64,000 nt of DNA from UBA2336 sp965227265 (lineage in GTDB: Bacteria > Bacteroidota > Bacteroidia > Cytophagales > Cyclobacteriaceae). Below, one piece after another: positions 7,680-16,836 of this stretch. The DNA is taken from assembly GCA_965227265.1 (NCBI GenBank), contig OZ245738.1, forward strand, positions 558,001 through 622,000. Direction: 5' to 3'. Position 1 is the first letter of the stretch. Each line of letters starts with the position of its first letter. Under the pieces are notes generated by a model. That model was given only the letters and a program-made list of their open reading frames with translations, was not told where the DNA came from and did no database searches. The translations under genes were made by a program, and so were the position numbers.

Positions 7680-10600
7680 TTGAAAAGACAAACGCTTGTA
7701 CTGATTGTTTTATCTCTCCTGTTTATTACAGGAGGAATGATTTCTGCTTTTCAGGCAAATCAATCTGTCTCTTCGGAAGATTTATCGTTGAAAATCCAGC
7801 GCAATCTGACCACCGTACTTTCTGACATTAATCGTCAGGCGGATGAGCAATTGAAAAGAATTAGTAACGGAAGATCACTTTCTGTTTCTGATATACAATT
7901 CCTACTGATTGATGAGAACAAAATTCTCCAGTGGAGCGACAATCACTTTATTCCGTCATTTTATATCCTGACGGGTAATTATGATCTGAAGTATGTCAGA
8001 CTTACATCAGGTGATTTTATCATAAAAAAGACTGTCGTAGATTCTGCCAGAAGTTTGATCACTATCATTCCGCTTCATATTCAATATCGAATTAGCAATG
8101 ATTATTTAAAACCGTATTGGCATCCGAAAATTTTTGATAATCCTAATGTTTTGATCCTTCTGCCGGAACTTGAGCAGGGCTATCCGATACGGGTTGGAGA
8201 TCAGATTATTTTTAAAGTATTGGCCATTCGGGAATTTAATCAAAATCCTGAAGCTCAAATCTTAGCCATCGTCTTTTTCTCCGCTGCAATCATTTTGATT
8301 ATCATTCTGATTTCAGGTTGGATTAGAATCATTTCAGTAACACTTCCCGGTACCGGATTTATTATTCTGTTAGGTTGGCTGGTATTGTTACGCGCAACGA
8401 TGATCTTCTTGCGATTCCCGGTACGGTTCAACACCTTATTACTTTTTGATCCAAAAGATTTTGCATCCTCTCAACTCAACCCTTCACTGGGGGATATGGC
8501 ACTTAATGGAGTTGTAGTTTTCTTTTTATGCCTTTATTTATTCAGGAATTATCAACGCTTTAGTTTTTTGTCAAAATCCGGAAACTGGCTTGTAGCAATA
8601 CTCAGTGTACTTTGTATTTTCTATGGAATACTTTATCCTTCCATTGTTACTCAAACCATTTACAATAACTCGGAGATTACACTCAGCATTTCTCAATCTT
8701 TGGAGTTTAATTTACTGAGAATAGTAGGCTTTATTTTACTCGTAATTTCGTGGATCAGTGCTTTTCTGTTTGTTCATGTAGCCATGAAGCTCCTGACCAA
8801 AGACGAGAACATAAAGTGGATTAGCATTTCAATTCTCATCGGATGCTTAATTTTTATTGGTATTAATGAACTCACAAGTCAGCAGTATCTTGTGTCGGCT
8901 ATCGTAGGAATTGTTTATGTGGTGGGAATACTTTCTTTCAAGATTTATAATACACTTGACCGGTTTCAATATGCAACATTTGTCTATTTCTTCATTGCGG
9001 TTGTTTGCTTTGCTTTTGCAGGGGCAATTGCTATCGGTTATTTTGAAGATCATCGAAAGGCAGAAAATCAACAACGTTTCGCGGAGAATTTTTTAGTTGA
9101 ACGTGACTATTTCGGAGAATACCTGATGCGCGAGGCTGCTGATAAAATAAGTAAAGATGCCTTTATTCAAACCCGGTTGACGAATCCATTAATCGGCAAA
9201 GATGCAATCCGTCACAAAATTCAGCAGGTTTCACTTTCCGGGTATTTTAACCGTTATAATGTTTCGATCTTTTTATATGATCAATCAGGCGTTCCCTTGC
9301 CCGATGAACCGGATACCACCAATTTTAATTATTTAATAAGCCAGTATAATCAAGAGCAATTTAAAACAGACTATAGAAACGTAGTGTTTATAACGGATCG
9401 CGAAGATCGCACACTGAAAAAGTATGTCGTGCTTATTCCTGTAAAGAAGAAGACACTTGTGGTTGGCAATATATTGATCGAGTTATCGCTGAAAAGAATT
9501 ATACCCGAAAACGTTTACCCGGAATTATTAGTGGACAATCGGTTTCAACAAGCGTACCGGCCTCGAGAACTAAGTTATGCCATAGTATCCAACGCGCAAA
9601 TTGAGTACAGTGCTGGTAATTTCAATTATGAAACGCTTATTGAACGTGAACTCGGAAATGTGGATTTATATTCGAAAGGAATACTGCGTGATGAATACCT
9701 TCATGTAGGCGTTGAAGATATGTCTGGAAGAGTGGCAATTGTTTCATCTCCGGCTTTGCCATTCATGTATCATCTTGCTGATTTCTCTTTTCTTGTTCTG
9801 CTGGGCATTGGAGCAGTTCTTATTTTCTTGCTGATTGAGGGGGTAATTCATTATTCAGGACCAAAAAACCTCTTTTTCTCCGCCCGAATTCAGCTTATTC
9901 TTAACCTCGCATTTTTTGTTCCATTAGTAGCCGTTTGTCTTATTACACTTGGACTTACGGCTAAATCTTCACGTGAGCAGTTAAAAAATGATTTTCTAAG
10001 TAAAGCTTCGCAGTTTGGCAAAACAATCTCCTCAACGATCAAGAATGTTGGACTTGAGAAGCGTGAAGATTTTGAAAATGAATTTAAGAATGTAACAACA
10101 CTCGCTAACCTGGATGCAAATATATATGCCCCGAATGGTAAGTTAATAACAACAAGCCAACCTTTAATTTTTGAAAATCAGCTTCTGGCTTCCTATGTTG
10201 ATCCTGCCGTCTTTAGAAGAATGAGACGAGGTGAGGCCACCTTTGTAGCAACTGATCGGGTAGGATCACTTGAATTTTACGTGGCCTATTCAAAAGTACT
10301 TTCACCAGATACCGGAGAGATGTTGGGTATTTTGGGTATTCCGTTTTTTCAATCCGAAGCATCTATTGAGCAAATGCAAATCACAGTACTGACTAATATC
10401 ATCTCTATTTTCACACTAATATTTATCGTATTGCTTATTGTCTCATTTTTTGTAACGAAATGGCTTACCGCACCGCTTAGTATGATTACCCAAACTTTTG
10501 GAAGGATTTCACTTACAAAAACAAATGAACCGTTGGAATGGAAGTCAGATGATGAAATTGGATTGATGGTTCGGGAGTATAACCACATGCTGGATACACT

Positions 10601-11291
10601 CAGCAATAGTAAACGTGAATTAGAGAAAAACCAACGTGAGAAAGCTTGGCGCGAAATTGCCCAGCAAGTCGCTCACGAAATTAAAAACCCGCTGACTCCA
10701 ATGAAGTTAACTTTACAGCAACTGGAGAGATCGTTGGAGCATGAGGATCAGGGTAAGGATAAGCTTAAGAAGGCTGTATTGTCCCTTCTGTCTCAGATTA
10801 ATTCCTTAGATGAGCTCGCCTCTTCATTCAGTTCTTTTGCCAAAATGCCTGAACCGGTGATGAAACCGATCGAGCTTGTAATGTTGCTTAATCGCATCGT
10901 TAACCTTCATGCTCAGGAGAGTGAAATTATTTATAAGTCTGAGCTTACTCAAGCTCCCATATTTGCCGATGAACAATTACTTGGAAGAATTTTTTCCAAT
11001 ATCATACTAAATGGAATTCAGGCTGTGGATAAAGGTAAGAAACCGAAGATTGAGATTTTGCTTGAAATTAACGCGCCTTACTTCACGGTTTCGATTTCAG
11101 ATAATGGTTCAGGAATTGATCGTGATTTGATCGATAAAATATTTCTGCCTCATTTTACAACGAAGAAAACCGGCTCGGGCCTTGGGTTAGCTATTGCGCG
11201 ACAAGGTATTGAACAAATGGGTGGTCGAATTTCTTTCAAGACTTCTCCTGACGGAACAACCTTCCAAATCTATCTCCCACAAAACAATTAG
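7680..11291 (+). CDS. large polytopic sensor histidine kinase
   Basis: A 1203-residue inner-membrane kinase. There is an N-terminal helix with an extracytoplasmic domain of ~170 residues, seven or so helices between residues 195 and 465, a second extracytoplasmic domain, two more helices (~695-755), a third sensor-like domain, a final helix (~905-925) and HAMP. The kinase core has the H-box VAHEIKNPLTPMKL (phospho-His near residue 999), an N-box around NIILNGIQAV and G-boxes DNGSGID and GSGLGLAIARQG near residue 1165. The core resembles NtrY-type kinases. It begins with TTG at 7680. No response regulator is adjacent, so the partner is unknown. It meets mlaF tail to tail with one base between. 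Confidence 0.9.
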   Translation: MKRQTLVLIVLSLLFITGGMISAFQANQSVSSEDLSLKIQRNLTTVLSDINRQADEQLKRISNGRSLSVSDIQFLLIDENKILQWSDNHFIPSFYILTGNYDLKYVRLTSGDFIIKKTVVDSARSLITIIPLHIQYRISNDYLKPYWHPKIFDNPNVLILLPELEQGYPIRVGDQIIFKVLAIREFNQNPEAQILAIVFFSAAIILIIILISGWIRIISVTLPGTGFIILLGWLVLLRATMIFLRFPVRFNTLLLFDPKDFASSQLNPSLGDMALNGVVVFFLCLYLFRNYQRFSFLSKSGNWLVAILSVLCIFYGILYPSIVTQTIYNNSEITLSISQSLEFNLLRIVGFILLVISWISAFLFVHVAMKLLTKDENIKWISISILIGCLIFIGINELTSQQYLVSAIVGIVYVVGILSFKIYNTLDRFQYATFVYFFIAVVCFAFAGAIAIGYFEDHRKAENQQRFAENFLVERDYFGEYLMREAADKISKDAFIQTRLTNPLIGKDAIRHKIQQVSLSGYFNRYNVSIFLYDQSGVPLPDEPDTTNFNYLISQYNQEQFKTDYRNVVFITDREDRTLKKYVVLIPVKKKTLVVGNILIELSLKRIIPENVYPELLVDNRFQQAYRPRELSYAIVSNAQIEYSAGNFNYETLIERELGNVDLYSKGILRDEYLHVGVEDMSGRVAIVSSPALPFMYHLADFSFLVLLGIGAVLIFLLIEGVIHYSGPKNLFFSARIQLILNLAFFVPLVAVCLITLGLTAKSSREQLKNDFLSKASQFGKTISSTIKNVGLEKREDFENEFKNVTTLANLDANIYAPNGKLITTSQPLIFENQLLASYVDPAVFRRMRRGEATFVATDRVGSLEFYVAYSKVLSPDTGEMLGILGIPFFQSEASIEQMQITVLTNIISIFTLIFIVLLIVSFFVTKWLTAPLSMITQTFGRISLTKTNEPLEWKSDDEIGLMVREYNHMLDTLSNSKRELEKNQREKAWREIAQQVAHEIKNPLTPMKLTLQQLERSLEHEDQGKDKLKKAVLSLLSQINSLDELASSFSSFAKMPEPVMKPIELVMLLNRIVNLHAQESEIIYKSELTQAPIFADEQLLGRIFSNIILNGIQAVDKGKKPKIEILLEINAPYFTVSISDNGSGIDRDLIDKIFLPHFTTKKTGSGLGLAIARQGIEQMGGRISFKTSPDGTTFQIYLPQNN

Positions 11292-11292
11292 G

Positions 11293-12042
11293 TTATTTAT
11301 CGCGCATTGCGATCATAACTTTGTTTGCAAAAACAAAGTCATCGAGCTCTTTTATGCCTGAGCGCATAATCTCGTCCTTGTTTCCTTCCCAAAGCTTATC
11401 GCCTTTATAAAGGAACATAATGTTTTCCCCAATACCGAGTACCGAATTCATATCGTGCGTAACTATAACGGTTGTTGTGTCGTAGTCATGGGTAATGTCC
11501 GCAATCAGTTCATCAATTAGTATTGAGGTCTGAGGATCAAGCCCTGAATTAGGCTCATCACAAAAAAGGTATTTTGGATTGTTGACAATTGCACGAGCAA
11601 TTCCCACACGTTTCTTCATCCCACCACTAAGTTCGGAAGGCATTTTTTTGTTTGCGTTTTGTAATCCCACACGATTCAGGCAGAGATTTACGCGATCAAA
11701 TTTCTCGTCACGAGGCATTTTAGCTAACATGTCGAGTGGAAACTTTACGTTTTCTTCTACATTTTTTGAATCGAACAATGCTCCGCCTTGAAAAAGCATT
11801 CCAATTTCTCTTCGAATCTCGACCTTCAAATCTTTATCACCCTCTGTAAAGTTTCTTTTATCGTATAACACACTGCCTTCGTCTGGTTCAACAATCTCTA
11901 CAATGCATTTCAAGAGCACGCTTTTTCCTGTACCGCTGGCCCCAATAATTAAATTTGGCCTGCCTTTGACGAACGTTCCACTGATGTTGCTCAGAACTTT
12001 ACGATCTCCGAAAGATTTCGATATGTTTTTCAGTTCGATCAT
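11293..12042 (-). CDS. mlaF: MlaF-type ABC transporter ATP-binding protein
   Basis: A 249-residue ATPase. It has Walker A GASGTGKS (residues 34-41), the signature LSGGMKKRVGIARAI, Walker B YLFCDEPNSGLDP and the H-loop VTHDMNS. The GMKKR form of the signature and the SGLDP D-loop are typical of the Mla/Ttg2/Mkl family, which moves phospholipids between inner and outer membrane. Its start overlaps the stop of the permease gene by four bases (ATGA), so the two form one operon. No MCE (MlaD) gene is adjacent here. It must be elsewhere if the transporter is complete. Confidence 0.92.
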   Translation of the reverse strand: MIELKNISKSFGDRKVLSNISGTFVKGRPNLIIGASGTGKSVLLKCIVEIVEPDEGSVLYDKRNFTEGDKDLKVEIRREIGMLFQGGALFDSKNVEENVKFPLDMLAKMPRDEKFDRVNLCLNRVGLQNANKKMPSELSGGMKKRVGIARAIVNNPKYLFCDEPNSGLDPQTSILIDELIADITHDYDTTTVIVTHDMNSVLGIGENIMFLYKGDKLWEGNKDEIMRSGIKELDDFVFANKVMIAMRDK

Positions 12043-12773
12043 ACTCCAAGAAGCAGTTGAGCGAGTAAATAATCGGCAATAAGAATAGCAATAACGCTGG
12101 AGGTAACAGCTTGTGTACTTGATTGGCCGACTTCCAGAGCGCCACCTTCGGTATAATATCCCTTAAAAGAAGAAATAGATGAAACGATGAAAGCGAACAC
12201 TAAAGATTTGATTAGGGCAAACGTTATGGTAAAGGGATTAAAGGCATACCGCAAGCCATAAACATAATCTTGGGGAGTTATGTAACTGGCGAAGAAGGCA
12301 ACAATGTATCCTCCCGCAAGCATACATACCACTGACAAAATTACAAGTAAAGGATACATCAGAATTGAAGCCAAAATCTTTGGAAGCACCAGGTAAGATG
12401 TCGAGTTTATTCCCATTACCTCAAGTGCATCGACTTGTTCAGTGATCCGCATGGTACCGAGGTTACCGGCCATGCTGGAGCCTACTTTACCTGCATAAAT
12501 GATGGCCATAATGGTGGGAGCGAGCTCCAGTACAGCCATTTCTCGTACAACCTGCGAGATAATATACCTGGGAATGTAAGGTGCGATCAGATTAAAAGCT
12601 GTTTGTCTGGTAGTTACTGCACCCATAAAGGTTGCAACAAGCGCAAATAGCATAATGGAATTAATTCCAATCAGCACACACTCCTCTATGGTAAGGCGGT
12701 AATACGTGCGGAAAGATTCCCGATTTGTAAACAGGTTTCCAAGAAAAATAAAATACTTACCAAAATCCTTCAT
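12039..12773 (-). CDS. mlaE: MlaE-type ABC transporter permease
   Basis: A 244-residue permease with five to six helices. The family motif LGTMRITEQVDALEVMGI, the coupling region that contacts MlaF, is clear, as is GKVGSSMAGN before it. I chose the ATG at 12773 (MKDFGKYF). The TTG five codons upstream adds residues without support. It is divergent from the SDR gene across a 95-bp gap that must hold both promoters. Role in lipid transport across the envelope is from family knowledge. Confidence 0.92.
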   Translation of the reverse strand: MKDFGKYFIFLGNLFTNRESFRTYYRLTIEECVLIGINSIMLFALVATFMGAVTTRQTAFNLIAPYIPRYIISQVVREMAVLELAPTIMAIIYAGKVGSSMAGNLGTMRITEQVDALEVMGINSTSYLVLPKILASILMYPLLVILSVVCMLAGGYIVAFFASYITPQDYVYGLRYAFNPFTITFALIKSLVFAFIVSSISSFKGYYTEGGALEVGQSSTQAVTSSVIAILIADYLLAQLLLGV

Positions 12774-12868
12774 GGGGCGCAACGGCAAAATATACTATCT
12801 TGCTAAAGATACCAAAAATGCCGCACAGCGCTAAACTGGCGGCTATTTACACCTGTATATCTCGAAGC

Positions 12869-13576
12869 ATGAGTAAACTTATTGTAGTCACGGGCGGCAC
12901 AAAAGGAATTGGAAAAGCCATTGCAGAACGCTTCGGGGAAGCTGGTTTTAACATTGCCGTTTGCGCCCGTAAATCACAGGATTTAGAAATGCTTAAAGCT
13001 GATCTTGAAAAAAAGCATCCAGCTGCAAAAGTTTACATCATGTCGGCTGATATGGCTGATAAAAAACAGGTGGCAGCGTTTGCTGATTTCATCAAACAGA
13101 TTAATCAGCCAGTTGATGTGCTTGTTAACAATGCAGGTTATTTTATTCCGGGATCAATCACTACCGAAAAAGATGGCGCGTTGGAAGATATGATGAAGGC
13201 CAATTTGTATAGCGCCTATTATATGACGCGGGGTTTGATTGATCAAATGATGGCAGCAAAGTCAGGACATATTTTTAACATGTGTTCTATTGCCAGCATC
13301 AAAGCTTACGCAAACGGAGGCTCATACGCGATCACAAAATTTGCATTACTGGGATTTTCGAAATGCCTTCGGGAAGAATTGAAGCCAACGGGAATCCGCG
13401 TTACCGCGATTCTGCCCGGAGCAACCCGAACCGCTAGTTGGGATGGCATCGACCTGCCCGATGAACGTTTTATGAGCGTGGAAGATGTGGCTGAAACAGT
13501 TTATGCTGCTTATTCGTTATCCGGAAGGAGTGTGGTTGAAGAGATCCTGATCCGCCCGCAATTGGGCGATATTTGA
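12869..13576 (+). CDS. short-chain dehydrogenase/reductase
   Basis: A 235-residue classical SDR. The NAD(P)-binding motif TGGTKGIG is at residues 8-15, NNAG follows the fourth strand (LVNNAGYF), and the catalytic triad region shows MCSIAS and YAITK. The substrate is not predictable. The ATG at 12869 puts the Rossmann motif at the usual distance from the N-terminus. An upstream in-frame start at 12800 would add 23 residues and cross the promoter region shared with mlaE. ispG follows in the same direction after 56 bp. Confidence 0.9.
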   Translation: MSKLIVVTGGTKGIGKAIAERFGEAGFNIAVCARKSQDLEMLKADLEKKHPAAKVYIMSADMADKKQVAAFADFIKQINQPVDVLVNNAGYFIPGSITTEKDGALEDMMKANLYSAYYMTRGLIDQMMAAKSGHIFNMCSIASIKAYANGGSYAITKFALLGFSKCLREELKPTGIRVTAILPGATRTASWDGIDLPDERFMSVEDVAETVYAAYSLSGRSVVEEILIRPQLGDI

Positions 13577-13608
13577 AAATCACTGAACAAAATCCCGCAG
13601 TTAAGGGT

Positions 13609-13616
13609 TAAATTTG
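13609..13616 (+). promoter_or_regulatory. candidate Bacteroidetes -7 box upstream of ispG
   Basis: TAAATTTG matches the TAnnTTTG -7 consensus and lies 16 nt before the GTG start. No good TTG at the -33 distance was found, so the call is weak. Confidence 0.35.
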
Positions 13617-13632
13617 CAGAAATAAGTCTAGC

Positions 13633-15615
13633 GTGAACTTAGTTACAACCACTAAACAATACTGTAATAGCTTAACGGAATACAGCCGTAGAAAAACCAT
13701 TGAGGTTAAGATCGGAGATGTGCCTATGGGCGGAAATAATCCGATCCGCTTGCAATCCATGACTACGATTGATACCATGGATACGCAAGGTTCCGTTGAA
13801 CAAGTATTGCGGATGGTTGCCACCGGCTGTGAATATGTCCGGATTACGGCTCCAAGTTTAAAAGAAGCTCAAAATCTAGAGGCAATTAAAAAAGAATTAC
13901 GTGCTCGTGGCTGTAACGTTCCGCTTGTGGCGGATATCCACTTCACACCCAATGCAGCTGAACTCGCTGCACGGATTGTTGAAAAGGTGAGGATCAATCC
14001 TGGTAATTACGCGGATAAAAAACGTTTTGAAACGATCGAATATTCGAATGATTCATACGATGCGGAGCTCGAACGTATTCGCCATAAATTTACTCCGCTG
14101 GTAAAAATCTGTAAGGAATATGGAACTGCTATGCGCATTGGTACAAACCACGGCTCATTATCAGATCGGATCCTCAGTCGATATGGCGATACGCCATTGG
14201 GCATGGTTGAATCTGCATTGGAGTTTCTGAGAATTTGCCAAGATTTGAATTATCACCAGATTGTTCTGTCCATGAAGGCGAGCAATCCACAAGTAATGGT
14301 ACAGGCTTACAGACTTCTCGTTCAAAAGCTTGATGAAGAAAAATTCAAACCCTATCCATTACACTTAGGAGTTACCGAAGCAGGAGATGGTGAAGATGGA
14401 AGAATTAAATCTTCAGTCGGCATAGGAACGTTGCTGGAAGATGGGTTAGGAGATACGGTTCGTGTTTCTTTAACAGAAGAACCAGAAGTAGAAGCTCCTG
14501 TTGCTAAAATTATGGTTGATCGATACACGATCCGTGAAAATCATAAACCAATTAAACCTATTGCCGAATCACCGATTGATCCATTTATATATTCCCGAAG
14601 AGCTACGCGTGAAGTAGCAAACCTGGGAGGGCATCAACATGTACCCAGAGTGGTTGCTGACTTAAGCAAGGTTGACATTACAGAGTATAAAGATCTTCGC
14701 AGCATTGGTCATTTCTATTTACCAGAACCGGATAAATGGAGAATGAATGATCAGGGAGCAGACTACGTTTACACGGGAAAAAAACCAATTCCGTTTATGC
14801 TTCCTAACGGCTTGAAAGAAATTCGGGATTATAAAACGTGGTTACTGTCTGATGATGTTAACAAGCTTCCCTTATTTACAAAATCGGAATATCAATCAGC
14901 AAGTAAAAAACATGCTGAAATAAATTTTGTCAGGTTCTCCATTGATGAAATTGATTCAGAGTTTTTAGAGTCGTTGAATCGCGATAGAACAAGCATAGCT
15001 GTATTAGAAACAGCAAACGCTCACGTAATGCCTGAGTTACGCAGGATATTTTTCGAGCTAGTTGAGAAGCAAATAGATATTCCAGTTTTAATTTTCAAAA
15101 ATTACCCAGTAACGGATGAAGACACGCTTCGCATTCATACGGCTACTGATATAGGTGGGCTTTACATTGATGGTTTTGGTGACGGTATAATTCTGGGAAT
15201 GGACCGTGACCTTCCAAAGGAAGAAGCGCTTCGCTGGATAGATATTTGTAATAAAACTTCATTTGGTATTCTGCAAGCAACCCGTAATCGCATGTCAAAG
15301 ACGGAATACATTTCGTGCCCATCATGTGGAAGAACATTATTTGATTTACAGGAAACAACAGCTATGATTCGTAAACGCACCGATCACTTGAAAGGTATTA
15401 AGATCGGCATTATGGGCTGTATTGTGAATGGTCCGGGAGAGATGGCGGATGCTGATTATGGCTACGTGGGCTCTGGTCCAGGCCGGATAACACTTTATCG
15501 CAGCAAAGATGTCGTTAAAAAGAATGTACCTTCTAAGCAAGCCGTGGATGAATTGATTGGTATTATAAAAGAAGATGGTAATTGGATTGATCCCGAACTG
15601 ATCGAAAAATTTTAG
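13633..15615 (+). CDS. ispG: 4-hydroxy-3-methylbut-2-enyl diphosphate synthase, long form
   Basis: Iron-sulfur enzyme of the MEP isoprenoid pathway that converts ME-cPP to HMBPP. At 660 residues it is the long form found in Bacteroidetes, Chlamydiae and plants, with a central insert of ~250 residues between the TIM barrel (about 1-270) and the C-terminal 4Fe-4S domain. Cluster ligands are in ISCPSCGRT (Cys 562 and 565) and IMGCIVNGPGE (Cys 596). The GTG at 13633 is the likely start, since no ATG exists before the conserved SRRKTIEVKIGDVPMGG region. A 67-residue membrane protein follows after 2 bp. Confidence 0.95.
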   Translation: MNLVTTTKQYCNSLTEYSRRKTIEVKIGDVPMGGNNPIRLQSMTTIDTMDTQGSVEQVLRMVATGCEYVRITAPSLKEAQNLEAIKKELRARGCNVPLVADIHFTPNAAELAARIVEKVRINPGNYADKKRFETIEYSNDSYDAELERIRHKFTPLVKICKEYGTAMRIGTNHGSLSDRILSRYGDTPLGMVESALEFLRICQDLNYHQIVLSMKASNPQVMVQAYRLLVQKLDEEKFKPYPLHLGVTEAGDGEDGRIKSSVGIGTLLEDGLGDTVRVSLTEEPEVEAPVAKIMVDRYTIRENHKPIKPIAESPIDPFIYSRRATREVANLGGHQHVPRVVADLSKVDITEYKDLRSIGHFYLPEPDKWRMNDQGADYVYTGKKPIPFMLPNGLKEIRDYKTWLLSDDVNKLPLFTKSEYQSASKKHAEINFVRFSIDEIDSEFLESLNRDRTSIAVLETANAHVMPELRRIFFELVEKQIDIPVLIFKNYPVTDEDTLRIHTATDIGGLYIDGFGDGIILGMDRDLPKEEALRWIDICNKTSFGILQATRNRMSKTEYISCPSCGRTLFDLQETTAMIRKRTDHLKGIKIGIMGCIVNGPGEMADADYGYVGSGPGRITLYRSKDVVKKNVPSKQAVDELIGIIKEDGNWIDPELIEKF

Positions 15616-15617
15616 GT

Positions 15618-15821
15618 ATGCAGCAACAAGAAAAGAATAAAAGCTGGTTGAGGGAGTTCTTTAGTTTGGGTGAAGTAGGAGGCTATTTCTTCAGAAAAAA
15701 AGACCCTAACCGCCCAAAGGACTTTAGCCTGAAGGCGATGCACATTATTAATAAAATCGCCATTTTGATGTTTCTGGTATGTCTGATTATCATTCTGAAA
15801 CGTTATTTCTTTGGCTATTAG
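15618..15821 (+). CDS. small single-helix membrane protein (possibly DUF6728)
   Basis: A 67-residue protein with a charged N-terminal half (GEVGGYFFRKKDPNRPKDF) and one C-terminal membrane helix (residues ~44-61). It follows the ispG stop by two bases, so it is co-transcribed. I have seen this type next to various housekeeping genes in Bacteroidetes and believe it matches DUF6728. No function is known to me. The N-terminus is likely cytosolic from the positive residues before the helix. Confidence 0.7.
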   Translation: MQQQEKNKSWLREFFSLGEVGGYFFRKKDPNRPKDFSLKAMHIINKIAILMFLVCLIIILKRYFFGY

Positions 15822-15936
15822 AGCCATTTTTGACTCTTTTTGATGAAAGTTTTACATAAACCACTACATTTTAAAAAACTGATCATCAGCAGGTTACAAG
15901 TTGAAGTTTTTTCGGATTACTTGTGGCGAAAATCAC

Positions 15937-15944
15937 TATTTTTG
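15937..15944 (+). promoter_or_regulatory. candidate -7 box for the lipoprotein gene
   Basis: TATTTTTG fits TAnnTTTG and lies 17 nt before the ATG at 15962. The -33 element is not convincing (T-rich stretch at 15907-15912). Confidence 0.4.
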
Positions 15945-15961
15945 CTTGAATTACCCCTTCC

Positions 15962-16831
15962 ATGACCAGGGCTTTGACTGTCATACTTGTATTCTGTGTC
16001 TTTCTGGTATCCTGTACCGAGAAAGTGATATGCCCTGCCTATCAGAGTGCATATATCTATGACAAGGAAGCGCTTCGCAAGAAATTCAGCTACTTCGACA
16101 ACGATTCGACACCCAAAGTACTTACAGCAAGCAAGAACAGATACCTGATTATAGAACCGAAAACCTATAAAAAGAAGAATCGCAGCCTTCAAACGGTGGT
16201 GATGAAATCCGTTCAGCCTGTAGTACCGGATTCATTAAAAGAAGACGGCCTCAATGCTGAAATGAATGCTGATTCTGTTCAACGAAATGTGTATGACAGT
16301 ACAGCAGTAATCCGGATTGATACCCTGGGAACGGATAGTGTTTACATGATCTCAAAGGATAAGGAAGTACGCGTGTTAAAATATAATCCTATACAGCGAA
16401 AGTATTATGTCGATACGATAGGATTTAACACCGAGCAGGATAATTACATGTGGTATCTGAAAGATATCCTGGTATTACCGGATGTTAAGCTTGCCAAGGA
16501 AAAAGAAGAAGCGGGTAAGAAAGAGGCTGCCAAGGAGAAAAAGCAGAAGAAAGGGCTACGCGGATTCTTTAATAAACTCTTTAAGAAAGATAAATCCAAG
16601 CTTGATCAGGACTCAACGCAAAATCTGAAAGGTGAAGAAGAAGATTACGGCTATGACGACTTTGAAGGAAAACCCCGAGACTCTACACAACAAACCGAAC
16701 CGGTGAAGCCGGCACCGAAGAAAAAAGGTATATTTTCTTTCCTCAAGAAAGATAAAAAGCAACCTGTTAAGAAAGAGCTCGATCCCGCAAAGAAAGAAGA
16801 AGAGGAAAAACCAAAAGATGACGGCTTCTAA
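15962..16831 (+). CDS. lipoprotein with Lys/Glu-rich C-terminus
   Basis: A 289-residue predicted lipoprotein with signal peptide and lipobox LVSC (Cys ~18). The first half, after the Cys, begins TEKVICPAYQSAYIYD, a stretch I associate with conserved Cytophagales proteins of unknown role. The second half (from ~165) is low-complexity, with long Lys/Glu runs and two GxFxxL.KK-like repeats (GLRGFFNKLFKKDK and KGIFSFLKKDKK). This suggests a disordered, charged region that could bind other envelope components or nucleic acid. Function is unknown. It ends 5 bp before the SRAP-like gene on the other strand. Confidence 0.75.
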   Translation: MTRALTVILVFCVFLVSCTEKVICPAYQSAYIYDKEALRKKFSYFDNDSTPKVLTASKNRYLIIEPKTYKKKNRSLQTVVMKSVQPVVPDSLKEDGLNAEMNADSVQRNVYDSTAVIRIDTLGTDSVYMISKDKEVRVLKYNPIQRKYYVDTIGFNTEQDNYMWYLKDILVLPDVKLAKEKEEAGKKEAAKEKKQKKGLRGFFNKLFKKDKSKLDQDSTQNLKGEEEDYGYDDFEGKPRDSTQQTEPVKPAPKKKGIFSFLKKDKKQPVKKELDPAKKEEEEKPKDDGF

Positions 16832-16836
16832 AAGGC

